Positions 24,746-33,717 of a stretch of DNA of 43,970 bases are shown one piece after another. Source of the stretch: Planctomycetaceae bacterium (GTDB taxonomy: Bacteria > Planctomycetota > Planctomycetia > Pirellulales > Pirellulaceae); contig DUDC01000024.1 of assembly GCA_012959465.1 (NCBI GenBank), positions 1 through 43,970 of the forward strand, read 5' to 3'. The notes below the pieces were generated by a model. The model did no database searches. It had not been told where the DNA came from and was given only the letters and a program-made list of their open reading frames with translations. The position numbers and the translations under genes were made by a program. Within the stretch, counting starts at the first letter, position 1, and every line of letters begins with the position of its first letter.

Positions 24746-27421
24746 ATGAGAAAATCGCACGGGTTGGTTGCTGCTGGATGTCTCGCGATCCTAGCTAGCA
24801 CCTTGCCGGGTGCCGAAGGGGATTCCGAAGCCTCGAATGGAACGGCTGCGCGGACGGTCGCCGGCTTATTGGCGCTGTACGATTTCGGTTCCACCGATGG
24901 CGACATTGTGACCGACCGTTCCGGCGTCCGTCCGCCGTTGAACCTGCAGATTTCCAACCCGCAAGCAGCCCGACGAACCAAGGGCGCGTTGGAGATACAC
25001 GGCAAGACGCAAATCTTGTCCACACAACAGGCAACCAAGATCATCCAAGCGGTGCGGCGATCTGGCGAGATCACAATCGAGGCATGGGTGCGACCTTCCG
25101 ATACCGGATTGAGTGGACCGGCCCGAATCGTAACGTTGTCGGGTGGTAGTAGTGAACGGAATTTTACCCTGGGACAGGACGGGGCAAAGTATGACGTGCG
25201 GTTTCGAACCACTAAGACCAACGCCAACGGCATTCCGTCGCTAAGCACAGACAATGGAAGCGTCAAGACAGATCTGACCCATGTCGTCTACACCCGTGAC
25301 CGAAGCGGACTCACGCGGATTTATCTCAACGGCCAGTCAATCGCCGAGACGAAAGTGGTTGGTTCCTCGTCGAAGTGGACCCGCTCGCACAAGTTGGCAC
25401 TGGCCAATGAGTTTAACAGCGATCGACAGTGGAAAGGCACGTACTATCTAGTGGCGATTTACAGCCGTGACCTGTCACCACCGGAGGTGAAACGTCATTT
25501 CGACGCAGGGCGCGACGCGCCTGCCGCGCCGGCTGAAATGGCGGGACGTCATTTGGCTCAACTTTCGCCCGGTGAGCAACTTTTTGAGACTAAGATCGCG
25601 CCGCTATTGGCGCGAAATTGTCTGGAATGCCACAACTCGGCGTCGAAGAAAGGTCGGTTGGACCTGTCGAGAAAAGCGACCGCCTTGGCGGGTGGTGAAA
25701 GCGGAAAGGTCATTGTCCCTGGCAAGTCGACCGAAAGTCTGTTGTGGGAACAGGTCGAGACCGGCGATATGCCGCCGGAGGGCCAACCTTTGACGCCTGC
25801 AGAGAAGACTCTATTGAAACAGTGGCTTGACGCCGGAGCGATCTGGTCGCTAGACACCATTGATCCGGCGATTTATACCCATGACGAAAAGGCGGGTAGG
25901 ACCTGGGTACGACGACTCACTGTCCCCGAGTACATCGAGACGGTACGCAGTTCCGTTGGAGTTGACATTTTGAAAGAGGCGCGAGAGATCTTGCCACCCG
26001 ACGTGAGAGCCGACGGATTCAGCAACACGGCCTATAACCTCAACGTGGACTTGAAGCATGTTGAGGCCTACTCGCGATTAGCAGAGATCGTCGTGGGAAG
26101 AATGGATGTGTTGGCGTTTGCCAAGAGGTTTTCCAAGAGCCGCAGTCTTTCGACCGATGCCACAATGCGAGACCTGGTCGAGGCGATGGGGACACTGTTG
26201 CTCCGTGGACCGCTCGAGGAACGAGAGATCACGAACTTTAGCGGCATCGCGACGGTCGTCGCCAGTACCGGCGGCGATTTTAAAGAGGCGGTGACCTACA
26301 TTATCGAAGCGATGTTACAGTCACCTCGCTTCATATACCGGATCGAAAACCAACGCGGTGACGGATCCGTTTGGCCAGTTAGCGATTTCGAGATGGCGTC
26401 GCGAATAAGTTACATCGTATGGGGCGGACCGCCCGACCGGGAGTTGTTGCGAGCCGCAGAGTCGAGTGAGCTTCAAGACCGTCAACTGGTTGAGGCACAA
26501 GTTCGTCGTATGCTCGAGGATCCGCGGGCTATGAGACGATCAGTCCAGTTCGTCGGCGAGTGGTTGAATCTCGATCGGTTGGTCAACTTGCGTCCGAACT
26601 CGAAGAGATTTCCAAATTGGGATGCGGCTCTTGGCGCTGACATGCGACGGGAGACACTGGCGTTTTTCGAGGACGTTGCCTGGAAGCAAAAGCGGCCCTT
26701 GGCGGATTTACTGAATGCCCAGTTTACATATGCCACACCTCGATTGGCCCAGCATTACGACCTCGAGGTACAGCCCGCGTCGGACGGGAACAGCGAACGG
26801 CTGACCCGCTACGACCTGTCGTCCGTGCCTGCCCGTGGTGGACTATTGACTCAGGGCAGCGTGTTGACGGTCGGCGGCGACGACGCTTCCATGGTCACGC
26901 GTGGGCTGTTCGTTCTTCACGACCTGCTACGAGGCACCGTGAAAGACCCACCACCCGGCCTCGATACGACACCGGTGCCCGCCAAACCGGGGCTGTCGCA
27001 GCGGCGGATTGCCGAGCAGCGGATCGCCAACACGGCCTGCAGTGGATGCCACTCAAAATTTGAGCCCCTTGCGTTCGGACTCGAAAAGTTTGACGGCATC
27101 GGTGTGTTTCACGAGCAGGATGAGCACGGCAACACGCTGCGGGACAATGGTGAAATATTATTTCCAGGAGCAGCAAAGTCGATTAAATACAAGTCTTCCG
27201 CTGAACTGATGGACCTATTGGCGGACAGCGATCGGGTGGGTGCATCCATTACGTGGAAAATGACTCAATTTGCCCTCGGTCGACCGCTTGTCGCCCAAGA
27301 TGCGAAGCAGGTCCAGAAGATTCACGAATTGGCCGCAAGGGGCGGGGGCACATATGCTAGTCTGCTCACCTCGATCGTGACCAGTGATCTGGCCATGATG
27401 ACTCGAACGCAGACAGAGTAA
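24746..27421 (+). CDS. LamG + planctomycete cytochrome / DUF1592-type protein
   Basis: The protein is 891 residues from the ATG at 24746, with AGGAAAC upstream; a GTG at 24665 would add 27 residues before the signal peptide. After the signal comes a LamG/concanavalin-like domain (about 40-255: LLALYDFGS, ITIEAWVRPSD, RIYLNGQSIAET). Then comes PSCyt with C-L-E-C-H, followed by the DUF1587/1595/1592/1588/1585 series. Marks of the series are RRLTVPEYIETVRS, MLQSPRFIYRIEN, FVGEWLNLDRL, RGGLLTQGSVLTVGG, ACSGCHSKFEPLAFGLEKFDGIG and MTQFALGRPL. Two CxxCH motifs suggest c-type haem. It is exported and pairs with the DUF1552 gene 51 bases downstream. Activity is unknown. Confidence 0.92.
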   Translation: MRKSHGLVAAGCLAILASTLPGAEGDSEASNGTAARTVAGLLALYDFGSTDGDIVTDRSGVRPPLNLQISNPQAARRTKGALEIHGKTQILSTQQATKIIQAVRRSGEITIEAWVRPSDTGLSGPARIVTLSGGSSERNFTLGQDGAKYDVRFRTTKTNANGIPSLSTDNGSVKTDLTHVVYTRDRSGLTRIYLNGQSIAETKVVGSSSKWTRSHKLALANEFNSDRQWKGTYYLVAIYSRDLSPPEVKRHFDAGRDAPAAPAEMAGRHLAQLSPGEQLFETKIAPLLARNCLECHNSASKKGRLDLSRKATALAGGESGKVIVPGKSTESLLWEQVETGDMPPEGQPLTPAEKTLLKQWLDAGAIWSLDTIDPAIYTHDEKAGRTWVRRLTVPEYIETVRSSVGVDILKEAREILPPDVRADGFSNTAYNLNVDLKHVEAYSRLAEIVVGRMDVLAFAKRFSKSRSLSTDATMRDLVEAMGTLLLRGPLEEREITNFSGIATVVASTGGDFKEAVTYIIEAMLQSPRFIYRIENQRGDGSVWPVSDFEMASRISYIVWGGPPDRELLRAAESSELQDRQLVEAQVRRMLEDPRAMRRSVQFVGEWLNLDRLVNLRPNSKRFPNWDAALGADMRRETLAFFEDVAWKQKRPLADLLNAQFTYATPRLAQHYDLEVQPASDGNSERLTRYDLSSVPARGGLLTQGSVLTVGGDDASMVTRGLFVLHDLLRGTVKDPPPGLDTTPVPAKPGLSQRRIAEQRIANTACSGCHSKFEPLAFGLEKFDGIGVFHEQDEHGNTLRDNGEILFPGAAKSIKYKSSAELMDLLADSDRVGASITWKMTQFALGRPLVAQDAKQVQKIHELAARGGGTYASLLTSIVTSDLAMMTRTQTE

Positions 27422-27472
27422 TCGCGTAAACTGTGGGAGAACCGCAGGATTTGGGTGAAGCCGGAGATAACA

Positions 27473-28900
27473 ATGAAGAAGACGCGAATCAACCGACGGA
27501 CGATGCTCAAGGGCTTGGGTACCGCCACGATCGGACTGCCGCTCTTGGAAGAAATGACACTCTCGTCCGTCGCGGGCAAGGCGAAAGCTGAAGTACCGAT
27601 CCGGGCATTCAATATCTTCTTCGGTCTCGGCATTCCAGCACCACTGCAAACCGAGGGCTTTCAAGGTGTGCTCGAGCCGCTCAAATCGCTCGGCGACAAA
27701 CTGCTCATCATGCGGCAAGTCGATCAAGTCCGCTGTGACGAAAAAGGAATCAACGCCCACTACGATGGCGCATCGGGTGCATTCACTGCTGAACCTCCCG
27801 ACGGCGAAGCCAGAGCCGGTGGACCTTCCATCGATCAGGTCATTCGTAAGACGCATTATCCAAATGGGCTACCTGTCGGCATGGTGCCGACACTGATCGG
27901 CGGCACGTTCTTCCGCCGTAGCCGCGTTGGCAGGTACGTGCACAGTTACAATATGGACGGCACAGTCGCCGCCACGATTCAGGAGAAACCGCGGGATGTT
28001 TTCGACCGTGTGTTTGGCACGGTTTCCTTGGCGGGTGGTGACAAGGACTTTCGCCGAAGGCGACTGAAACGTAGCGTTCTGGATTCGGTCGTGGATGATT
28101 ATCGTTTCTACACGGGAGCAAATTCGCCGCTCGGTGCGGCTTCGAAAGCACGCATCGCCGATCACCTTGACCGTATTCGCGAGTTTGAACAGCGGGCGTT
28201 TTCGTTGAAGAGTAAGGACTCAAATGCTCCTGACTTTCCTCCGCGTTCGAACGTACCTCACGGTGGACCCGCTGACCCTGGCGGGCAGGGCATCGACATC
28301 ACGTTAGAGGAGCTCACATCCGAGTGGCGACTGGTGGCCGACCTTTACGCGTTGTCAATTCAGTTGGATCGCGTTAGGTTCGGGTCGTTGACGTTTTTGG
28401 CGGCTGGTGAGCGAATTCGCTTGACCGGCGACTACGAATACGGCGGCAAGAAACTGTGGAGTTTCGACGATGCCGCTCAGCACAACGCCAGCGGCGACAA
28501 GGGTTGCAGTCACGAGTGGTGGCACAAGTTTAACGAGAAGAAAAAGAACGAGCAGTTGCGAGCCCATGCGCACATGAAGATGCGAGAAGTGGCCTACTTC
28601 CTGCACCGACTCGATGATGCTGAGTCGAGGGAGCCCAATGGTAAGACCATCCTCGAGAACTCACTGATCACCATCTCGACTGAATCGGGCGATGGTCGCC
28701 ACAATGACGTAAAACGAGAGCTGTCCGGTGTCTTTCACGCGATCACAGGCGCCAATGGGCGCTTCAAGACCGGTCAGATCATGGACGTTGATGCCGAGGG
28801 CGTTGACGTTTACAACACAATGCTGGATGCCATGGGCGTTTCGCATCGACTCGGCCCGGTCGAGCGCGAGATGCAACCGGTCGACGGAATTCGAACCTAA
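27473..28900 (+). CDS. DUF1552 family secreted protein
   Basis: The protein is 475 residues from the ATG at 27473, which has CCGGAG six bases upstream; a GTG at 27455 also fits the frame but lacks such a site. The start carries RRTMLKGLGTATIGLPLLEE, a Tat signal. DUF1552 features follow: RAFNIFFGLGIPAPL, the conserved GPSIDQVI, and SVLDSVVDDYRFY. Near residue 340 it has GCSHEWWH, where the family's usual HxxSHH motif is not seen in standard form. It is the partner of the preceding DUF1592-type cytochrome. Its function is unknown, and a sulfatase/phosphatase-like fold is recalled for the family. Transcription probably ends at the palindrome at 28920. Confidence 0.9.
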   Translation: MKKTRINRRTMLKGLGTATIGLPLLEEMTLSSVAGKAKAEVPIRAFNIFFGLGIPAPLQTEGFQGVLEPLKSLGDKLLIMRQVDQVRCDEKGINAHYDGASGAFTAEPPDGEARAGGPSIDQVIRKTHYPNGLPVGMVPTLIGGTFFRRSRVGRYVHSYNMDGTVAATIQEKPRDVFDRVFGTVSLAGGDKDFRRRRLKRSVLDSVVDDYRFYTGANSPLGAASKARIADHLDRIREFEQRAFSLKSKDSNAPDFPPRSNVPHGGPADPGGQGIDITLEELTSEWRLVADLYALSIQLDRVRFGSLTFLAAGERIRLTGDYEYGGKKLWSFDDAAQHNASGDKGCSHEWWHKFNEKKKNEQLRAHAHMKMREVAYFLHRLDDAESREPNGKTILENSLITISTESGDGRHNDVKRELSGVFHAITGANGRFKTGQIMDVDAEGVDVYNTMLDAMGVSHRLGPVEREMQPVDGIRT

Positions 28901-28919
28901 CTGGGTCTGACGTAGTGAT

Positions 28920-28971
28920 CCCCACCGGCACGAGGCCGGTGGGGTAAACGCACGAGACGCTAACGCGTGCC
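28920..28971. repeat. Perfect family-3 palindrome plus GACGC module at a convergent gene junction
   Basis: CCCCACCGGC (28920-28929), loop ACGAG, GCCGGTGGGG (28935-28944) is a perfect 10-bp stem. It is followed by GACGCTAACGCGTGCC (28956-28971). The second module overlaps the stop codon and last codons of the minus-strand hydrolase gene (28960-29862). This junction is a natural bidirectional terminator between the convergent genes. Confidence 0.8.
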
Positions 28972-29862
28972 GTCAGATTGTTTCGCGAGGTGCTGTCGGA
29001 AAAAATCTCGCACCAACTCGGTCCGTCGTGAGTCGAAGAACGCATCGCCGCCATGAGCGCCGCCATGAACGACTTCGAAATGGACGGACAGTCGGTGGTT
29101 TTTGTATTTCGAATGAAGCTCGTGCGACTGGTTGATTGGAACTTGGGGATCCTGATCGCCGTGGATCAGGAGCAGCGGTGGATCGTCGGGACCAACATGA
29201 AAGACCGGGCTCGCCAAACGAGACAGTTTGGGTTCTTTTTCCGGTGCGTCACCCAACAACAATTCTAGTGCGGGCACTCTTACACTCAGTCCGTGCGGCG
29301 TCGACTGCTGCAATATCGTCATGAAATTTGTTGGCCCGAAATAGTCGACGGTGGCTTGGACGCTCGATGATTGGTCGCGATGGTCGCCAAGTTCGCCCTC
29401 GAGCCCTTTATGGTGATTGGTAACTCCAATTAACGCGGCTAGGTGGCCACCGGCAGAGGAACCCGCGACGCCGATGCGTTCAGCGTTGATACCGTACTTC
29501 GCCGAATTGCCACGTAGATATCGAATCGCCGCTTTGCAATCGTGAATCTGAGCTGGGAACTTTGCTACCGGGGAGAGGCGATAGTCTACGCTTGCCACTG
29601 CGAAACCATGCTTCACCAGATCGGCAAGTGGCATGTTCGACTTCGAACCACGTCGCCACGCGCCTCCATGCACCCAAACGACGACGGGCGGATTCACAAC
29701 GTCCGCTGGCAAGTAAAGATCGAGAAGCAACCGCTGGCCATCGACCTCCGCGTATTGAATATCGTCCATTCGCCGATACTTGTCATCGGGTTCTGACGCG
29801 AGGAGAATTCCGCTGATCGTTGTGGCGATAATCACGGTCGACACAATTCGCACTTTACTCAC
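28960..29862 (-). CDS. Secreted alpha/beta hydrolase (BD-FAE / carboxylesterase-like)
   Basis: The protein has 300 residues with a signal peptide to about residue 23. The oxyanion-hole motif HGGAW is at 65-69, the nucleophile elbow G134-S-S136-A-G138 is intact, and DQDPQVP and HGGAHGG supply the acid and histidine regions. Segments LLLDLYLP and SVDYRLSPVAKFPAQIHDCKAA are typical of the bifunctional feruloyl/acetyl-xylan esterase group. It probably deacylates plant or algal polysaccharide side chains outside the cytoplasm; that substrate is inference. The last codons (SDGTR) and the stop are made from a dispersed palindromic module. It is divergent from the DUF1592 gene at 29974. Confidence 0.93.
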   Translation of the reverse strand: MSKVRIVSTVIIATTISGILLASEPDDKYRRMDDIQYAEVDGQRLLLDLYLPADVVNPPVVVWVHGGAWRRGSKSNMPLADLVKHGFAVASVDYRLSPVAKFPAQIHDCKAAIRYLRGNSAKYGINAERIGVAGSSAGGHLAALIGVTNHHKGLEGELGDHRDQSSSVQATVDYFGPTNFMTILQQSTPHGLSVRVPALELLLGDAPEKEPKLSRLASPVFHVGPDDPPLLLIHGDQDPQVPINQSHELHSKYKNHRLSVHFEVVHGGAHGGDAFFDSRRTELVRDFFRQHLAKQSDGTR

Positions 29863-29973
29863 AAGTCACCTTCCTGTTCTATGGTGTATCCGAAGCACAG
29901 CTGATTATCGTACACCGTGGCCACGACGAATCCAGGCGACCCACGGATCGGGAGGCTGTGTTACAATATCGCC

Positions 29974-32349
29974 ATGGTAAAAATGGTACATTCATGCCGC
30001 GTTATTGCTATTCTGAGCTGTTTCGTTGCCAGCACGAGTGTTGCCTGGGCCGACCAGTGGCGAGATGAAATCGAACCGTTTCTTCAAGCGCATTGCGCCG
30101 ACTGCCACGACGGCTCGGATGCCGAGGGCGGGTTGGACCTGCTGCGGCTTGGCACTGAATTGAGTGACGCAGAGTTGATGCGACGATGGGTTCTCATCCA
30201 TGATCGTCTCGGCTCGGGTGAAATGCCACCAAAGACCGCAATGCAACCGTCGGCCACGGTAAAGTCGACGGCCGTGGCAACGTTGGCCACGGCATTGACG
30301 ACGGCGGATCTCGCCCGCAATGACGTCGTGCTACGCCGACTCAACCGCGGCGAGTACGAAAACACGATCCGAGACTTGTTCGACGTACATGTCGAGGTCA
30401 AGAGTCTGCTCCCCCAAGACACATCGTCGTCCGGATTCGACAATGTGGGCGAAAGCCTAGCAGTGTCCGCCGAGGCAGCGCAAGCGTATCTTCACGCCGC
30501 GGACGTGGCACTCGATGCTGTGTTTGGGCCGGCGAAGAAACCGGTGTACATCAAACACACCACCAACCTACTCGATCAAAAGTCTCATGACGGGAAACCG
30601 TACGGCGCCCAACACGTGGGCACGATGTTTCGGCGAACGGATCGGGGGCTCGTGATCTTTCAGTCTGGTTATTGTCCGACCAACCTTGTCAATTTTTCCA
30701 GACTTCGCTCTCCGGCAGGTACTTACCGAGGCACAGTGCAAGTAAGAGCTATCCAAAGCGAAGAACCTGTTACCCTACGTATCTATGGTGGAGACACGAT
30801 CGTTGGCCGTCGCGAAAAACACCTTGTCGGGTATTTTGATGTTCCACCGGATCGATGGACGACGATCAAATTCGAAGACCGTCTTGTCGAGAGTGGTGGT
30901 ACGTTTCAGCCGAAGTGTTACGGTACCAAAGATACGCGAAAAAATGCCGACACCTACCCCGAAGCGGGCATCGAGATCGGTGACATTTCGATCGAGGGTC
31001 CGCTTGAAGAATGGCCTCCCGTTAGCCGCAAGAAACTACTGGGCGACGTTGATCCTCAGAACGGCACTCTGGTCGATGCCGAGGCAATCCTCAACAGGAT
31101 TCTCCCTCGCGCATTTCGTCGGAAGACGGCGTCTGATGAGATCGATCCATATGTGAGTCTGGTCAAGTCCGCACTAGACGACGGACGCTTCTTTGAAGAG
31201 GCCTTGCGACTTGGATTGAAAGGAGTGCTCTGTTCACCGGAGTTCTTGTTTCTCGATGAACCCGGTCGCGATGTCATCAGTCAATACGCACTCGCCTCGC
31301 GACTGGCATTTTTTCTCTGGAGCTCCATGCCGGATCGAGAGTTACTTTCGCTGGCGTCTCGAGGCACACTCGATCAACCGAAGGTTTTGCGTGGCCAAGT
31401 AGAGCGGCTGTTGAACAACTCCAAGTCAAAGTCGTTTGTCACAAACTTTACCGGACAATGGCTCGATCTGCGGGATATTGATTTTACGTCCCCCGATAGG
31501 AACTTGTACCCGGAGTTCGATGAACTTTTGAAGATCTCGATGGTTGAGGAAAGCCATCGATTTTTCCGCGAGCTGGTAGATCATGACTTGAGTGTGATGA
31601 ACTTCATCGACTCTGATTTTACGTTCTTAAACGAACGTCTCGCGAAACATTACGGTGTTGACGACATTCGAGGGCAGGAGTTTCGAAGAGTTCGGTTACC
31701 GGTGGGAAGCGTGCGTGGTGGAGTGCTGACACAGGGAAGTGTGCTCAAGGTGACCGCCAACGGCACCAACACGTCGCCTGTGTCGCGTGGGGTGTGGGTC
31801 ATGGAGAATATCTTGGGGCAGACGCCGCCGCCTCCACCGAACGACATTCCCTCTGTGGAACCGGACATTCGGGGCGCTACAACGCTGCGAGAGCAGCTGG
31901 CGAAACACCGTAACGAGCAATCCTGCGCGGTTTGTCACGACAAGATCGATTCAGCTGGTTTCTCTCTGGAGAACTTTGACGCGATTGGCTGGTGGCGCGA
32001 CAATTATCGCACGGTAGGGGAGGGCAAACGTCCTGAGTTTTCGCAACACCCGATTACTTTTGCTTGGATTCGTTACCGGATTGGTCTTCCAGTGGATGCC
32101 ACTGGAAAAACGCTCGATGGCCAATCGTTTCGAGACATCCGCGAATTCAAGGCAATTCTTCTCGACGAACAACATGCTGTTGTGAAGGGCTTGACCCAAA
32201 AACTGGCGACTTATGCATTGGGGCGTAAACTTGGTTTTTCGGATCGACCGGGCGTTGAAAGGGTCGTCGACAAAGTCGCTCGGAAAGACCATGGTTTGCG
32301 GACGCTTATCCACGAAATAGTACAAAGCGAAATGTTTCGGAGACCGTAA
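29974..32349 (+). CDS. Planctomycete cytochrome / DUF1592-type protein
   Basis: The protein is 791 residues from the ATG at 29974 (29983 is also possible); an in-frame start at 29917 lengthens it before the signal and seems unlikely. Signal peptide to about residue 26 (SVAWADQ). PSCyt C motif HCADCHDG near 38-45, then DUF1587/1595/1592/1588/1585. Seen are RRLNRGEYENTIRDLFD, FVTNFTGQWLDLRDID, RGGVLTQGSVLKVTANG, CAVCHDKIDSAGFSLENFDAIGWWR and ATYALGRKL. Unlike the 24746 gene product it has no LamG domain at the N-terminus. It is followed by a DUF1552 gene whose GTG start lies two bases past this stop, so the two are translationally close. Confidence 0.92.
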   Translation: MVKMVHSCRVIAILSCFVASTSVAWADQWRDEIEPFLQAHCADCHDGSDAEGGLDLLRLGTELSDAELMRRWVLIHDRLGSGEMPPKTAMQPSATVKSTAVATLATALTTADLARNDVVLRRLNRGEYENTIRDLFDVHVEVKSLLPQDTSSSGFDNVGESLAVSAEAAQAYLHAADVALDAVFGPAKKPVYIKHTTNLLDQKSHDGKPYGAQHVGTMFRRTDRGLVIFQSGYCPTNLVNFSRLRSPAGTYRGTVQVRAIQSEEPVTLRIYGGDTIVGRREKHLVGYFDVPPDRWTTIKFEDRLVESGGTFQPKCYGTKDTRKNADTYPEAGIEIGDISIEGPLEEWPPVSRKKLLGDVDPQNGTLVDAEAILNRILPRAFRRKTASDEIDPYVSLVKSALDDGRFFEEALRLGLKGVLCSPEFLFLDEPGRDVISQYALASRLAFFLWSSMPDRELLSLASRGTLDQPKVLRGQVERLLNNSKSKSFVTNFTGQWLDLRDIDFTSPDRNLYPEFDELLKISMVEESHRFFRELVDHDLSVMNFIDSDFTFLNERLAKHYGVDDIRGQEFRRVRLPVGSVRGGVLTQGSVLKVTANGTNTSPVSRGVWVMENILGQTPPPPPNDIPSVEPDIRGATTLREQLAKHRNEQSCAVCHDKIDSAGFSLENFDAIGWWRDNYRTVGEGKRPEFSQHPITFAWIRYRIGLPVDATGKTLDGQSFRDIREFKAILLDEQHAVVKGLTQKLATYALGRKLGFSDRPGVERVVDKVARKDHGLRTLIHEIVQSEMFRRP

Positions 32350-32351
32350 CT

Positions 32352-33611
32352 GTGAATGCACATTCCCGACGAACATTTCTCCGCGCGTCTGGCGTTGCCG
32401 TTGGACTGCCCCTCTTGAATGCAATGCAACCCACCGCGTTTGCCGCGGACACTGCACCACGTCGACGGATGGTCGCCATTAATGTCGGCTTGGGTCTTCA
32501 CATCCCGAACATCGTGCCGAAGCGTGCGGGGCGCGATTACGACTTGCCTCCCTACCTGAAGGTCATTGAAGAGTTTCGTGATGAGTTTACGTTCATTTCT
32601 GGTGCATCTCACCCCGGAGTCGGCGGCGGCCATTTTTCGGGTAAATCCTTCTTGACCGCTGCCAAGCACCCCAATAGCGCCGGCTTTAAGAATTCGATCT
32701 CACTTGATCAATTGGCGGCGGAGCAACTCGGCGCCGAGACTCGATTCAGTTCGCTCTCGTTAACTATTTCCAGCCCCGGTCTATCCTGGTCGCGATCCGG
32801 CGTCGAGGTTCCGGCCGAGAGTCATCCGTCCAGGGTGTTCCAAAGGCTGTTCTTGGACGGTAAGCCGAACGAGAAGGCGAGGCAGATCCAGCGGTTGCGC
32901 GACGGACAGAGTGTCTTGGACGTGGTAAAAGAACAAGCCAGACGAATGGAGAGGCGCCTGGGTGGACGCGACCGCGACAAGATAGACCAGTACTTTAGCG
33001 CCGTGCGAGAGGCAGAGAAACGGTTAGTCAAGGCACAAGCGTGGGAAAGACGTCCCAAGCCAAAAGTCGATGTCGAGCCGCCGCGAGATCAGCTGGATCG
33101 TACGCGGATGCTTCAACGAATCACCCTGATGTATGACATGATGCATTTAGCGATCGAGACGGATTCAACTCGGTTCATTACGTTTTACGACACAGGAATG
33201 AATGCTGTGCCGTACATTCCCGGGGTGGACACGGATTACCACATGCTCTCCCATCATGGGAAGGATCCTGCGAAGATCGCCCAACTGACGATTGTAGAAA
33301 TTGAAATTATGAAGGCCTTTGCTGGATTCCTCAAGAAACTGTCGGGATCCGACGAAGACGGTTCATCGTTGTTGGACAACACGATGGTCCTCTTCGGTTC
33401 CAACCTGGGAAATGCCAGCAGTCATGACACTAAGAACATGCCAATCATTTTAGCCGGCGGCGGATTCGATCATGGCCAGCACTTGGCGTTCGATCAACAG
33501 AACAATTACGCCCTTCCGAAGCTGTACGTGTCGATGCTCCAACGCCTTGGCTTGGAGATGGATACGTTCGCCTCGTGTACGGGTACTATGGACGGTCTGA
33601 AGATGCTCTAG
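32352..33611 (+). CDS. DUF1552 (HXXSHH-type) family secreted protein
   Basis: A GTG at 32352, two bases after the upstream stop, opens a 419-residue protein. It begins with RRTFLRASGVAVGLPLLNAM, a Tat-type signal. The HXXSHH motif that names the family is present as DYHMLSHHG near residues 297-305. Other family marks are SGASHPGVGGGHFSGKSFL, SVLDVVKEQARRMERRLG and VLFGSNLGNASSHDTKNMP, then LAGGGFDHGQHLAFD. It pairs with the DUF1592-type cytochrome before it and is almost surely co-translated with it. Biochemical role unknown. A short inter-pair gap (107 bases) leads to the next cytochrome gene. Confidence 0.92.
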   Translation: MNAHSRRTFLRASGVAVGLPLLNAMQPTAFAADTAPRRRMVAINVGLGLHIPNIVPKRAGRDYDLPPYLKVIEEFRDEFTFISGASHPGVGGGHFSGKSFLTAAKHPNSAGFKNSISLDQLAAEQLGAETRFSSLSLTISSPGLSWSRSGVEVPAESHPSRVFQRLFLDGKPNEKARQIQRLRDGQSVLDVVKEQARRMERRLGGRDRDKIDQYFSAVREAEKRLVKAQAWERRPKPKVDVEPPRDQLDRTRMLQRITLMYDMMHLAIETDSTRFITFYDTGMNAVPYIPGVDTDYHMLSHHGKDPAKIAQLTIVEIEIMKAFAGFLKKLSGSDEDGSSLLDNTMVLFGSNLGNASSHDTKNMPIILAGGGFDHGQHLAFDQQNNYALPKLYVSMLQRLGLEMDTFASCTGTMDGLKML

Positions 33612-33717
33612 TTTCGGCGGACAACTAGAAGGCCCAAACATGAACCGCCTTCCAGCTAACTTCAGTCAAGTACAATAACCCAGTGATTTTAACCGCACCA
33701 CACGAGGCTTTTTTGCC

